Origin: Candidatus Kuenenia stuttgartensis
GTDB lineage: Bacteria; Planctomycetota; GCA-002687715; CAIWVZ01
Length of the DNA: 64,000 nt
Reading direction: 5' to 3'
Assembly: GCA_945860915.1 (NCBI GenBank)
Contig: CAMARR010000012.1
Coordinates: 1-64,000, forward strand
The notes beneath the pieces are model-generated. The model searched no databases and had not been told where the DNA came from. It saw only the letters and a program-made list of their open reading frames with translations. A program made the position numbers and the translations under genes. Shown here one piece after another: positions 32,218 through 43,065 of the stretch. Numbering within the stretch: the first letter of the stretch is position 1; each line of letters opens with the position of its first letter.

Positions 32218-32942
32218 CAACCGTCGACGTATTGGCATTTGGTGCCCACCCTGACGACATCGAGCTCGCTGTGGGTGGAACGCTTCTTGTCCTTAAGAGC
32301 CAGGGCTATCGGACGGGCGCGGTGGATGCGACGCGCGGTGAACTTGGAACTCGCGGGACGCCCGAGATCAGAGCGATTGAGCGTGCCGATGCCACGAAGC
32401 GCTTGGCGCTCGATGCCCGATCCAGCTTGGGCCTCCCCGATGGATCAGTGATGGATGATGTCGCATCGAGAGCGGCGGTCATTCGCGTTATTCGAGAACT
32501 TAAGCCAACCGTGGTAATGGCTCCACGCCACGACGATCTCCATCCAGACCACGCGCGGCTCGCCGTGTTGGTGAAGGAAGCATGCTTCTTTGCCGGCGTG
32601 GCAAAGCACACTCCCGACCTGCCGCCCCACCGCCCCCGCGCAATTTGGCAATACGCATCGCACTCGCAGTTCGCACCTTCGTTCGTCGTTGACATCTCGG
32701 CGACGTTTGTGGGCAAGCGTGAGGCTGCCATGGCGTACCGAAGTCAGTTCCACAACGCAGAGTCGACAGAGCCTGCAACGTACATCTCGCGTCAAGAATT
32801 TTGGGCGTGGTGGGAGGGACGGGCTAGGCACTACGGCAATATGATCGGCGCGGCATTCGGCGAGCCGTTCCTTGTCGATGGCCCGCTGCGGCTAGACGAC
32901 CCGATGAAGCCCTTTATCAACTTTGGATATTATCCGAAGTAG
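32214..32942 (+). CDS. bshB1: Bacillithiol biosynthesis deacetylase BshB1 (PIG-L/LmbE family)
   Basis: 242 residues. The zinc-binding AHPDDIE motif (FGAHPDDIELAVGGTLL) near the N-terminus and the HPDHARLA motif near residue 105 define the LmbE/PIG-L fold. DATRGELGTRGTPEIRAIE and YRSQFHN fit the BshB1 subgroup. It deacetylates GlcNAc-malate to GlcN-malate, the second step of bacillithiol synthesis. ATGA overlap with bshC and 4 nt before bshA. Confidence 0.95.
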   Translation: MTTVDVLAFGAHPDDIELAVGGTLLVLKSQGYRTGAVDATRGELGTRGTPEIRAIERADATKRLALDARSSLGLPDGSVMDDVASRAAVIRVIRELKPTVVMAPRHDDLHPDHARLAVLVKEACFFAGVAKHTPDLPPHRPRAIWQYASHSQFAPSFVVDISATFVGKREAAMAYRSQFHNAESTEPATYISRQEFWAWWEGRARHYGNMIGAAFGEPFLVDGPLRLDDPMKPFINFGYYPK

Positions 32943-32946
32943 ATCC

Positions 32947-34080
32947 ATGCAACGCCCACTGCGAATTGGTATTGCTTGTTATCCGACCTTCGGAGGGTCC
33001 GGAACCGTCGCCGTCGAGCTCGCATCAGCACTCGTCGCGCGCGGACACGAAGTTCACATTGTCTCGTATGCACCACCGGTGCGACTCCTGCCACAGCGCG
33101 GACTCTCGTATCACGAAGTCAATGTGTCGGCTTATCCGCTGTTTAAGTACCCGCCCTACGAAATGGCATTGGCGAGCAAGTTGGCCGACCTAACGCGACG
33201 GCATCATCTTGACATCCTCCACGCGCACTACGCCGTGCCGCACAGCCTGTCGGCGGTGTTGGCGCGCGAAATCGTCGGACGAGACAAGGTGCGGGTCGTG
33301 ACCACTCTCCATGGAACCGACGTCACATTGGTCGGGAGTGATCCCGCGTATCGGCCGATTGTGGAATACGCGCTGTCGAAAGCCGATGCAGTGACCGCGG
33401 TGTCAAAGTTCCTTCGAGACGAAACGCGCCGCGTGATTCAGGACGATCCGCGCATACGAGCCATTCCGAACTTCGTCGACAGTCGGGTGTTTCACCCAGG
33501 AGCACGAGGAACGATGCGGGCGTGTGTGGCGCAGGACGACGAAGTCGTCTTGGTGCATGCGTCCAACTTCCGCGCAGTGAAGCGAGTGGACGATGTTGTG
33601 CGTATTTTCGCGAGCGTTCGAAGGAAGATGAAGGCGCGGCTGGTGATGGTCGGGGATGGGCCCGAGCGAGCAACCGCGCTTCGCGTAGCGGAGGAGCTCG
33701 GTGTTGCTGATGGGTGTCTCTTCTTGGGGGCAGTGACCGACGTCGCGGCAGTGATCGCCACCGGCGACGCGTTCTTGCTTCCGTCGGCCGGAGAGTCCTT
33801 CGGACTCGCGGCGCTCGAAGCTATGGCCTGCGGCGTGCCGGTTGTTGGTGCGCTCGCCGGTGGCCTTCCCGAGGTGGTTCGGGATGGAATCGATGGGATT
33901 CTGGAGCCGGTCGGAGCCACTGATGTGATGGCGGAGAGGCTCTCAGCGTTGTTGTTGGATTGTCCTCGACATGCTGCGGCTCGAAAGGCGGCACAGCTGA
34001 GAGCGACTGAGGAATTCGGAACAGACTCCATCGTTCCGCTCTACGAGGCCGTTTACCTCGAAGCTCTTAACGCGCCCTGA
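32947..34080 (+). CDS. bshA: BshA, N-acetylglucosaminyl L-malate synthase (GT4)
   Basis: 377 residues from ATG at 32947 (an in-frame start at 32923 would overlap bshB1). RIGIACYPTFGGSGTVAVELASALVARGHEVHIVSY is the characteristic BshA opening. HAHYAVPHS, TLHGTDVTLVGSD and VSKFLRDET follow, and GESFGLAALEAMACGVPVVG is the GT4 EX7E donor-binding motif. It transfers GlcNAc from UDP-GlcNAc to malate, the first committed step. Gene order bshC-bshB1-bshA is the reverse of the reaction order. Last gene of the hemW operon; convergent with the GTPase gene, 3 bp apart. Confidence 0.96.
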   Translation: MQRPLRIGIACYPTFGGSGTVAVELASALVARGHEVHIVSYAPPVRLLPQRGLSYHEVNVSAYPLFKYPPYEMALASKLADLTRRHHLDILHAHYAVPHSLSAVLAREIVGRDKVRVVTTLHGTDVTLVGSDPAYRPIVEYALSKADAVTAVSKFLRDETRRVIQDDPRIRAIPNFVDSRVFHPGARGTMRACVAQDDEVVLVHASNFRAVKRVDDVVRIFASVRRKMKARLVMVGDGPERATALRVAEELGVADGCLFLGAVTDVAAVIATGDAFLLPSAGESFGLAALEAMACGVPVVGALAGGLPEVVRDGIDGILEPVGATDVMAERLSALLLDCPRHAAARKAAQLRATEEFGTDSIVPLYEAVYLEALNAP

Positions 34081-34083
34081 CGA

Positions 34084-34743
34084 TCAGGTCGAGCGTGTGC
34101 GAGACGAGAGATGGCGCGCCGCGATCTCTCCTAGGCTCTCGCCTGGATTCGAGAGGTGATAACGACGCGCGACCGAATCGACCATTGCGCGAGTTGCGGC
34201 GACAAACGCGTCGAACGTGCCAAGGTCTCTGATGGCACAAGTCGGAAACGCAGGAAGCAGTTCGGGATTCAGCCGGGATGAAAGCGTCTCAATCGGCGTC
34301 ACATCTGGAAGGTCTCGCTTGTTCCACTGAAACACCAACGGAACCGAGACTGGGTCGATGCCGTTTGATTCCAGATTGCCACGAAGTGACTCGAGCGATT
34401 CCAAGTTGTCACCAAGTCGCGACGGGGAGGAGTCGGCAACGAAGATCACCGCATCAACTCCAAGGAGGACGTAGCGCCGAGTAAGGTTGTATTTGACTTG
34501 ACCAGGGACCGTGAACGCCTGGATTTTGAGTCGATACCCGTCAAACGGCCCCAAGGCGAGGGGCAGGTAGTCAAAGAACAGCGTCGACTCTTCGTCCGTT
34601 TGAAGACGAACCAACGGAGTTTCGCCCGTCGGATCGAGTTGTTGGTGGACCGACGCCAAAGAACTCGTCTTCCCGCCCAAACCTGGGCCGTAGTAGACGA
34701 TCTTCGTGTTGATGGTTCGATCGCGGGTGTTGACGACGCTCAT
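34084..34743 (-). CDS. MglA-like small Ras-type GTPase
   Basis: 219 residues. The G1 loop YYGPGLGGKTSSL, the PM3/switch II motif FTVPGQVKYNLTRRYVLLGVDAVIFVADS and the G4 motif QWNKRDLPD identify the MglA clade of prokaryotic small GTPases. In MglA proteins TVPGQ replaces the usual DxxG. Such GTPases set cell polarity together with the GAP MglB (a Roadblock protein), which is not found next to it. The final ~25 residues after LSNPGESLGEI are an unmatched tail. The gene faces the bsh operon and is divergent from the cysteine desulfurase. Confidence 0.9.
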   Translation of the reverse strand: MSVVNTRDRTINTKIVYYGPGLGGKTSSLASVHQQLDPTGETPLVRLQTDEESTLFFDYLPLALGPFDGYRLKIQAFTVPGQVKYNLTRRYVLLGVDAVIFVADSSPSRLGDNLESLESLRGNLESNGIDPVSVPLVFQWNKRDLPDVTPIETLSSRLNPELLPAFPTCAIRDLGTFDAFVAATRAMVDSVARRYHLSNPGESLGEIAARHLSSRTRST

Positions 34744-34849
34744 AGGAGAATTGGACTCGGGTGGTAGCCCTGGTCGGTATCATCTCTTCGACCATCTAGA
34801 TGCGCAGGATGAACTCCTATAGGGATGTGATGGCCCAGGAAATCCGACA

Positions 34850-35962
34850 ATGATCCGTCACTTTTGCGACTGGAACGCCGGAAACCCCCTCGACCCACGA
34901 GTCTTGGAGGCAATGCGCCCGTTTCTCGAGGCCAATCATGGGAATCCGTCAAGTCTTCATAGCGAGGGCCGACTTGCTCGGCGGGCAGTGGAAGAGGCGC
35001 GGTCTAGCGTCGCGGAGTTCGCTGGTGTTGACGCGCGGGATGTTGTCTTCACATCGGGGGCCACGGAATCCAACCACCTGGCAGTGACCACGTTTCGGGA
35101 TGGCCCATGGCTTGTGAGCGCCATTGAACACCCATGCATGCTTGCTGCGGTGGATCGTCGAGGCCAAGCGGAGCGCATTCCAGTGGCGGCATCAGGGGTC
35201 ATTGACCTTGGGTTTGTGAACCGACGGCTCGTCGCGCAGTTAGGCGGCGTGGCCGTGATGGGGGCCAACAACGAAACCGGCGTCATCCAACCAGTTCGAG
35301 AGGTGGCGCACATCTGTGCAGTTCACGGTGTTCCACTCCACGTCGATGCGTCGCAGGTCCCTTTGCGCGCGCGATTTGATTGGCCCGAGGGCGCGACGAC
35401 CGCTTCGTTTTCTGCTCACAAAATGAGAGGCCCCAAAGGCGTCGGTGCTTTGGTCATTCGACCAGGGTCCAAGGTCATCCCGATGCTCGCGGGTGGATCA
35501 CAAGAACGAGAGCGACGCGCGGGAACAGAGAATGTCGCCGGCATCGTGGGCTTCGGGGTTGCCGCACGATTCGCGCGCCAAGAGAGCGTGGAGCGCGTTG
35601 CGTTGCTTGCGCAGCTTGATGCCATGTTTCTTAAAGCACTCAAGGACCAAGGTGTTTCCTTTGAGCTTCATGGCCACGGCCCCGAACGACTTCCTGGGGC
35701 CTTGGCGATTAGGTTTATGGGCGTGTCGGGCGAGGGCATGGTCATGGGATTAGATCTCGAAGGAGTTGCTATTGGCCTCGGCTCCGCGTGTTCAAGCGGA
35801 GCCGCTCGTCCAAGCCCAGTGCTCGCGGCGATGGGTGTGGGGAAGCAAGAGAATCTCGAGACCGTCCGCTTCTCGTTTGGTCCAACCCAATCCGAAGCAG
35901 ACATGCTCGCTGTTGCATCAAAGGTGAGTCTCGTAGTGAAGCGGGTCTCGTGTAGGGTGTGA
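34850..35962 (+). CDS. Cysteine desulfurase (NifS/IscS-like)
   Basis: 370 residues. DWNAGNPLDPRVLEAM opens the class V aminotransferase fold. The PLP lysine is in SFSAHKMRGPKGVGALVI, with HVDASQVPLR giving the cofactor aspartate. The catalytic cysteine loop is LGSACSSGAARPSPVL. It moves sulfur from cysteine for Fe-S clusters or tRNA thiolation. No IscU, SufBCD or MnmA gene adjoins it, so the acceptor is open. It is followed by a perfect stem-loop and the origin-side region before dnaA. Confidence 0.93.
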   Translation: MIRHFCDWNAGNPLDPRVLEAMRPFLEANHGNPSSLHSEGRLARRAVEEARSSVAEFAGVDARDVVFTSGATESNHLAVTTFRDGPWLVSAIEHPCMLAAVDRRGQAERIPVAASGVIDLGFVNRRLVAQLGGVAVMGANNETGVIQPVREVAHICAVHGVPLHVDASQVPLRARFDWPEGATTASFSAHKMRGPKGVGALVIRPGSKVIPMLAGGSQERERRAGTENVAGIVGFGVAARFARQESVERVALLAQLDAMFLKALKDQGVSFELHGHGPERLPGALAIRFMGVSGEGMVMGLDLEGVAIGLGSACSSGAARPSPVLAAMGVGKQENLETVRFSFGPTQSEADMLAVASKVSLVVKRVSCRV

Positions 35963-35968
35963 CCGGGC

Positions 35969-36001
35969 GGGAGAAAACCCACAGCGTGTGAGGATTCTCC
36001 C
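35969..36001 (+). terminator. Stem-loop after the cysteine desulfurase gene
   Basis: GGGAGAA (35969-35975) pairs perfectly with TTCTCCC (35995-36001), and an inner CACA/TGTG pair closes a GCG loop. It starts 7 nt after the stop codon. There is no T-run, so termination may be Rho-dependent or the element may have another function. Confidence 0.45.
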
Positions 36002-36094
36002 AACACACACGGAAGTTGTTGTGGGGTATGAGGTTACAGAAATCGGATGCTCTTGGTAAGTGGCTGGTTGTGCGCATGTTGGTCCGGGTGATGG

Positions 36095-36138
36095 CATAAA
36101 TTGGAAAAAAACGGTGGACGTTCTTAAGAAATATTTCT
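36095..36138. promoter_or_regulatory. AT-rich palindromic segment, candidate DNA unwinding element
   Basis: The run from ATAAATTGGAAAAAAA onwards ends in the overlapping perfect palindromes TTCTTAAGAA (36121-36130) and AGAAATATTTCT (36127-36138). It is clearly AT-richer than its surroundings and lies 260-300 bp before dnaA. Assignment as an unwinding element is inference from position and composition. Confidence 0.4.
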
Positions 36139-36235
36139 GGGCGGCGTCGGCCCCTAAGTGAAGAGCCGGTCAAGGTCTATGAGCCGGGTCCAAATGCAAT
36201 GTGGAGGCATGATGTGCAGAAGTGGTGAAAGTGTT

Positions 36236-36263
36236 TTGACGAGCCGTAGATCGCTCCTATACT
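36236..36263 (+). promoter_or_regulatory. dnaA promoter
   Basis: TTGACG (36236-36241), 16-bp spacer, TATACT (36258-36263): a good sigma-70 match. Predicted start near 36270, giving a leader of about 125 nt before dnaA. Confidence 0.65.
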
Positions 36264-36270
36264 TCGCGCC

Positions 36271-36308
36271 CGCTTGATCGAGCGCCGAGACCTTCGGCGA
36301 AGCAAGCG
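36271..36308 (+). promoter_or_regulatory. Two-part hairpin at the 5' end of the dnaA leader
   Basis: Outer stem CGCTTG (36271-36276) with CAAGCG (36303-36308) and inner stem CGCCGA (36283-36288) with TCGGCG (36294-36299). It begins right where transcription from the predicted promoter should start, as expected of a 5' stabilising or regulatory structure. Confidence 0.5.
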
Positions 36309-36395
36309 GCCACCTGGCCATTGAAGGCGCAGGTGCGATTCGTGATGGTGCAGCGCGGTTGGTTCGCGGGAATCGACCAGACCTTAGGGGAATGA

Positions 36396-37799
36396 ATGCC
36401 GCCGGATGTGGTGACACCGGAGTTGTTTGAGGACGTTCGATTGGAGCTGAAATCCAGCCTCCCCGAGAACTCCTACAAGACATGGATCGCCCCGATTTCT
36501 TTCGTGGGCGCAGAGCTTGGCAAAGTGACGCTGATGGCGCCCACCGCGTTCGTTCGTGATTGGGTTCAACGCAGCTACAGCACCCGCATCAAACAGGCCC
36601 TCGCGACTCGAGCGGGCGGCATCATTGAGATTTTCATTCTGGCTGAGTCGTCTGCGGTTGCGCCCACGACTCCTTCGGCGGCGCGTGGTGAGGTTTACCC
36701 GGTAACCCTTGCCACGGGCGAGTACACCGCTCCAGCTCGCCCTGCGGGCGGAGCGCGCGTCGAGGGGGGCATGAGCCTTGTGCCCCACTACACATTCGAG
36801 AACTTCATCGTCGGCCTCCACAATCAGCTGGCAGTGGCGGCGGGAATGTCCATCGCCAACACCGGGACTCGGGCGTACAACCCGCTCTTTATTCACGGCC
36901 GAGTAGGCCTAGGTAAGACCCATCTACTGCAAGCGATTTGCCATGGCGTCCTAGCTCGAAACCCTGATACACGCATACTTTACGTCTCGTGTGAGCAGTT
37001 CGTAAACCAGTTCATAACGGCGGTCGAGCGTGGGTCACTTGAGGCGTTCCGCTCGAAGTACCGGCAGCCCGATGTTTTGGTCGTTGATGACATCCACTTC
37101 CTTGCCGGCAAGGACCGAACGGCCGAAGAGTTCTTCCATACCTTCAACGCGCTCCACACAAACAATCGTCAGATCATCCTTTCGAGCGATTCACCTCCGA
37201 CCGAAATTCCATCCCTATCAGAGCGACTCGTCAGCCGTTTCAAGCAGGGCATGACGGCAGAGCTCGAACCACCATTGCTGGAAACGCGGGTTCAGTTGGT
37301 ATTGCGCAAGGCGTCCCAACAGGGCGTCGAGTTGCCCCCTGAGATCGCCCAAGTGATCGCAGAGACCATCCAAACCAACGTAAGGGAGCTTGAGGGAGCC
37401 GTGACTAAGGTGGTCGCCACCTCCATCCTCTTGGCAAAACCGGTCACGATGGAGTTGGCTCGCCAGGCACTCTCCGGGCTTATCTCTGATCGTCCCCGAC
37501 GCGTCACGATCGATGACATCGTCGCAATCGTCTCGGAGCGCGTTGGGATGCGCCGCGCCGATCTCCAAAGCAAGCGACGAACCAAGCCACTCACGGAAGC
37601 TCGTCAACTTTGTATGCATCTTGCCCGGCAGCTGACGCGTCTTTCGCTTGAGGAAATCGGGGCATATTTCGGCGGTCGCGACCACAGCACGGTGCTCTAC
37701 AGCATCGAGCGGGTGGAGTGCCGCATGGCCGAATCCCCTGACTACAAGAAGATGCTCGACAACTTGCTCGCGATGTTGGCGTCTGGCTCACGCGGCTAG
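36396..37799 (+). CDS. dnaA: Chromosomal replication initiator DnaA
   Basis: 467 residues. Domain I (about 1-80) reads FEDVRLELKSSLPENSYKTWI. A linker precedes the AAA+ domain from about residue 130 (YTFENFIVGLHNQLAVAAG). Walker A is NPLFIHGRVGLGKTHLL, Walker B is VLVVDDIHFLAGK, and sensor/arginine features follow in IPSLSERLVSRFKQG. The C-terminal DNA-binding domain ends with RLSLEEIGAYFGGRDHSTVLYSI, the DnaA-box recognition helix. AGGGG lies a few nt before ATG at 36396. It opens origin DNA for helicase loading, with DciA encoded nearby as likely loader. Confidence 0.98.
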   Translation: MPPDVVTPELFEDVRLELKSSLPENSYKTWIAPISFVGAELGKVTLMAPTAFVRDWVQRSYSTRIKQALATRAGGIIEIFILAESSAVAPTTPSAARGEVYPVTLATGEYTAPARPAGGARVEGGMSLVPHYTFENFIVGLHNQLAVAAGMSIANTGTRAYNPLFIHGRVGLGKTHLLQAICHGVLARNPDTRILYVSCEQFVNQFITAVERGSLEAFRSKYRQPDVLVVDDIHFLAGKDRTAEEFFHTFNALHTNNRQIILSSDSPPTEIPSLSERLVSRFKQGMTAELEPPLLETRVQLVLRKASQQGVELPPEIAQVIAETIQTNVRELEGAVTKVVATSILLAKPVTMELARQALSGLISDRPRRVTIDDIVAIVSERVGMRRADLQSKRRTKPLTEARQLCMHLARQLTRLSLEEIGAYFGGRDHSTVLYSIERVECRMAESPDYKKMLDNLLAMLASGSRG

Positions 37800-38360
37800 T
37801 CGCAGCCTCCAAAGCGTCAAGCCTTTCGTTCAGCCAAAAGAGTGCGGTTTTGACGCGTTTTGCGTTTCCCACAGTGATTGTGGAAAACCACCAAAGAAGA
37901 GCCGTTAAGGTCAATCTCGATGTCGAGCGCTATCGAGAAGTACGCCGTTTCTTCACGGAAAACGCGATTTTCTCCAAACGGGCCCCGCGTCCTAAGCCAC
38001 CCAAACTAAGGGGTTAAGGCACCAGTCGCGTTTTGTCGCGCCAACCTAAGCAACTTTTGTTGGGGGTGATCGAATTCCCGTCCACAGGCATTAACGAACA
38101 ATGTTGCATCGTGGAGAAAGCCGAAGGCCCGCGAACGAAGCGAGGTGATGTCTCGCATCTCATGATGGCCTTGTTCAACGCAAGCGGAGAGGGTTATCGG
38201 CCTTTCTATGGAGTGCTCGATGCGGTTCCGAAGTCGCCAGAAAGGGCTAGAATGCGAGGGGTTGGAAAGCACCGCACGGAGGAGGGCCAAGGGGCTCTTT
38301 TTCGCGGTGTCCAATCGCGCGGGTCGTGACCGCGTTGTTTGAGGGGAGAAGGCTCGAACT
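37800..38360 (+). other. 561-bp dnaA-dnaN spacer with DnaA-box-like pair, candidate oriC
   Basis: No convincing gene. At 37865-37887 TTTCCCACA and the complement of TTTTCCACA stand as an inverted pair separated by 5 bp. The second (37879-37887, minus) fits TTWTNCACA fully, the first with one mismatch. G/CGTTTTG-type repeats precede them (37845-37866), and a similar GCGTTTTG occurs at 38028-38035. The dnaA-dnaN gap is a common origin site. Confidence 0.5.
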
Positions 38361-39470
38361 ATGAAGTTCACCGGCAACCGCCAGCGGCTGCTCGACGCAT
38401 TCCGAATTGTTGGATCCGTCGCGTCGTCCCGCAACGTCCGTCCGATGCTGCAGAACCTACGTCTGGTGGTTGGCCCCGATGGCGCAACGCTCCTCGCGAC
38501 CGATCTCGAAGTCGCGATTCGATACCGCGTGCCTCTCGACATTGTCGAAGAGCCAGGCGACGTCGTAATTCACGCAGGCCGCGTCCAACAATTGTTGGCA
38601 GAAGCCACCACAGACAAAGTTACGTTTGAGTCTACAGCCAAGGATCGTGGAGTGCGCGTGGTTTCCGGGCGATCCAAATTTATTGTTCACGGCGAAAACC
38701 CGGACGAGTTTCCGGTTATTCCATCGTTCGGCGAGCGCAAAGGAGTTTCATTCGCGCGCGAGGCGTTTCTGCGCATGGTGGATCGCACACACTTCGCCGC
38801 GGCGAAGGACCGGACTCGATTTGCATTTAATGGATGTATGGTGCACGTCAATGCGTCTGTCGTGCAGATGGTTGGAACGGATGGCAAGCGCCTCGCGTGC
38901 GCAACCGCAGCGTGCGAAAATCCGGATGGGGTAACAGCGAAACACATTCTCCCTATCAAAGGACTGCTCACATTCGCGCGCGTGCTCGTGGAAGACGACG
39001 CCACACTCACGATGGCCTTTGAGGAGAAACAAGTCATGTTGAAGACTTCGCGAGCCGAAGTCACCTCACTGCTTGTTGAGGGGTCGTATCCTGATCACAA
39101 CCAAGTGATCCCAAAGGATTGGAAAATCACGGTCACGATGAAGCGCGACGACTTCGTCCGAGCGCTCCGCCAAGCGAAGCTGCTTGTCCCGAGCGATCAT
39201 CCATCGGTGAGGCTCACGCTCGCCGAGACCAGCGTCAGCCTTGCCGCAAGATCAACCGATGTGGGTGAGGCGCAAGTCGACCTCGATGCCGTCGTCGAAG
39301 GTGGTTCGATCGAAGTAGCATTTAATCCCGAATACGTGCTCGAGGGTCTCAATGCGATGACTACCGACCAAGTCATCCTTCACCTCAACGATCCCCAGAA
39401 ACCTGCGCGACTCGACGGCGAGAAGGATTTCGTCTACGTGGTCATGCCGGTAACCATGCGTGCGGGCTGA
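38361..39470 (+). CDS. dnaN: DNA polymerase III beta subunit (sliding clamp)
   Basis: 369 residues, three-domain clamp length. The N-terminus MKFTGNRQRLLDAFRIVGSVASSRNVRPMLQNLRLVV is the usual opening of domain 1. Domain 2 begins near residue 130 (VSFAREAFLRMVDRTHFAAAKDRTRFAFNGCMV) and domain 3 near 255. The C-terminus ending in VYVVMPVTMRAG holds the usual hydrophobic-pocket M-P-V motif. It clamps polymerase III on DNA. Co-directional with dnaA and followed after 1 nt by dciA. Confidence 0.97.
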   Translation: MKFTGNRQRLLDAFRIVGSVASSRNVRPMLQNLRLVVGPDGATLLATDLEVAIRYRVPLDIVEEPGDVVIHAGRVQQLLAEATTDKVTFESTAKDRGVRVVSGRSKFIVHGENPDEFPVIPSFGERKGVSFAREAFLRMVDRTHFAAAKDRTRFAFNGCMVHVNASVVQMVGTDGKRLACATAACENPDGVTAKHILPIKGLLTFARVLVEDDATLTMAFEEKQVMLKTSRAEVTSLLVEGSYPDHNQVIPKDWKITVTMKRDDFVRALRQAKLLVPSDHPSVRLTLAETSVSLAARSTDVGEAQVDLDAVVEGGSIEVAFNPEYVLEGLNAMTTDQVILHLNDPQKPARLDGEKDFVYVVMPVTMRAG

Positions 39471-39471
39471 G

Positions 39472-39774
39472 ATGTCTGCTGCACCCCGAAGCCTCAAGGA
39501 CGCGATGGAGTCCCTTCTCAAGTGCGACTCCAGCCTTGTCCGGAAGAGCCCTCACGCCGACCTTATCGAGGCATGGCGGGAAGTGGCGGGCGACCAGTTG
39601 GCATCTCAAACGGAGGTGCGGGGAATCCGTGTCGGAGTGCTGACCATCGCAGTAGGAGCGCCACCTCTTTGCCAAGAGTTGGCGGCGTTCCGACGTCAGG
39701 CACTGACCGAAGCCATGGCGTCCCGAACTTCGGGACGTGTGAAAGAAATTCGATTCCGTCTTGGCACACCCTAA
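39472..39774 (+). CDS. dciA: DciA-like protein (DUF721), putative helicase loader
   Basis: 100 residues from ATG at 39472, one nt after the dnaN stop. The pattern SLKDAMESLLKCDSSLVRKSPHADLIEAWREVAGDQLASQTEVRGIRVGVLTIAVGAPPLCQELAAFR is that of the DUF721 family, now known as DciA, which assists loading of the replicative helicase in bacteria lacking DnaC/DnaI. It occupies the position between dnaN and gyrB where recF is often found; recF is absent here. The protein is the short form containing essentially only the KH-like DUF721 domain. Confidence 0.85.
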   Translation: MSAAPRSLKDAMESLLKCDSSLVRKSPHADLIEAWREVAGDQLASQTEVRGIRVGVLTIAVGAPPLCQELAAFRRQALTEAMASRTSGRVKEIRFRLGTP

Positions 39775-42273
<2,499 letters not shown>

Positions 42274-42276
42274 TTG

Positions 42277-43065
42277 ATGCGCCACGCGGCAGTGGCAATC
42301 GTGCTGTTTGCCGCGTGTGCGCAAATCACCGCGCCGCTCGAGCTTGGTCCATTAGACGGCTCGCTCGAGGCGGCGGTCGTTCGTCAGGAGAAATGGGTAC
42401 TGTCGGAGTCTGACGGTTCGGTGTCCGTTCTCACACCACGGTCCGTCCGAAACGAAGTGGCCCGGGCATGGCTTCGCGTGGTTCGCGAGGAACGGATGAG
42501 GGTTGCAGCCTGGCTTAAGTTGCCGATGGTGGGCAAGCTCGAACTGCGCGTCGTCGATCGCTTTCCAGACGGATTTGAGGCCGACGGGTTCTCAAGCGCT
42601 AAGCGGGTCTTCGTTAAAGGCAATCCGGACGCCGAGCCCCGTTCTGCGGAACGCGATCTCATTGGGCACGAATTGGTGCATGTCTTCCTTGCTTCGCAGT
42701 GGAAGGTGACGCGTCCTTTCTGGTTTGAGGAAGGGCTCGCCACCTACATCGAGGGAGAATCGTTGGGTTTTGGTGGGACCGGGACGTCGCTCCTTGCTGG
42801 AACCGTAGGGCTCGAGGCGTTGGATTCTCGGAAGTTGATGTTCGCCGATCTGCACTCCTATCCGCCGCGCTTGGGCTACAGACTTGCGGCGCTTGCCATC
42901 GACGACTTCCTGGTCCGACACGGCAAGTCGAAACTTCTTGCACTCGGACGGGAAGCCGGTGATTTTGAAGGCGCGTATGCCGTGGTTACAGGCGAAACCG
43001 TGTCCCTTCTTGAGGAACGATGGCGAAGCGCCATCAGGGCTGAGATTCTAAGGCGCTCGCGATGA
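42277..43065 (+). CDS. Exported gluzincin-type (peptidase MA-like) metallohydrolase
   Basis: 262 residues from ATG at 42277 (TTG at 42274 would also fit). A short hydrophobic signal ends in LFAACA, possibly a lipobox. The zinc motif HELVH lies in DLIGHELVHVFLASQWKVTRPFWFEEGLATYIEGESL, where the EGLATY glutamate is the third ligand, exactly the peptidase MA pattern. Proteolytic activity is expected from motif completeness, but the substrate is unknown. The stop overlaps the next start (ATGA), so it is coupled to cardiolipin synthase. Confidence 0.8.
   Translation: MRHAAVAIVLFAACAQITAPLELGPLDGSLEAAVVRQEKWVLSESDGSVSVLTPRSVRNEVARAWLRVVREERMRVAAWLKLPMVGKLELRVVDRFPDGFEADGFSSAKRVFVKGNPDAEPRSAERDLIGHELVHVFLASQWKVTRPFWFEEGLATYIEGESLGFGGTGTSLLAGTVGLEALDSRKLMFADLHSYPPRLGYRLAALAIDDFLVRHGKSKLLALGREAGDFEGAYAVVTGETVSLLEERWRSAIRAEILRRSR

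Larger units (their letters stand above)
35963..36395 (+). other. 433-bp region upstream of dnaA: candidate origin element, promoter and leader
   Basis: No gene. From left to right it holds the stem-loop at 35969-36001, an AT-rich palindromic segment at 36095-36138, a sigma-70 promoter at 36236-36263, and a two-part hairpin at the presumed transcript start (36271-36308). No perfect TTATCCACA DnaA box was found by eye in this interval. Confidence 0.6.

Noticed and set aside
38033-38329. 98-codon frame between dnaA and dnaN
   Set aside because: No family pattern or ribosome-binding site, and it lies in the candidate origin spacer.
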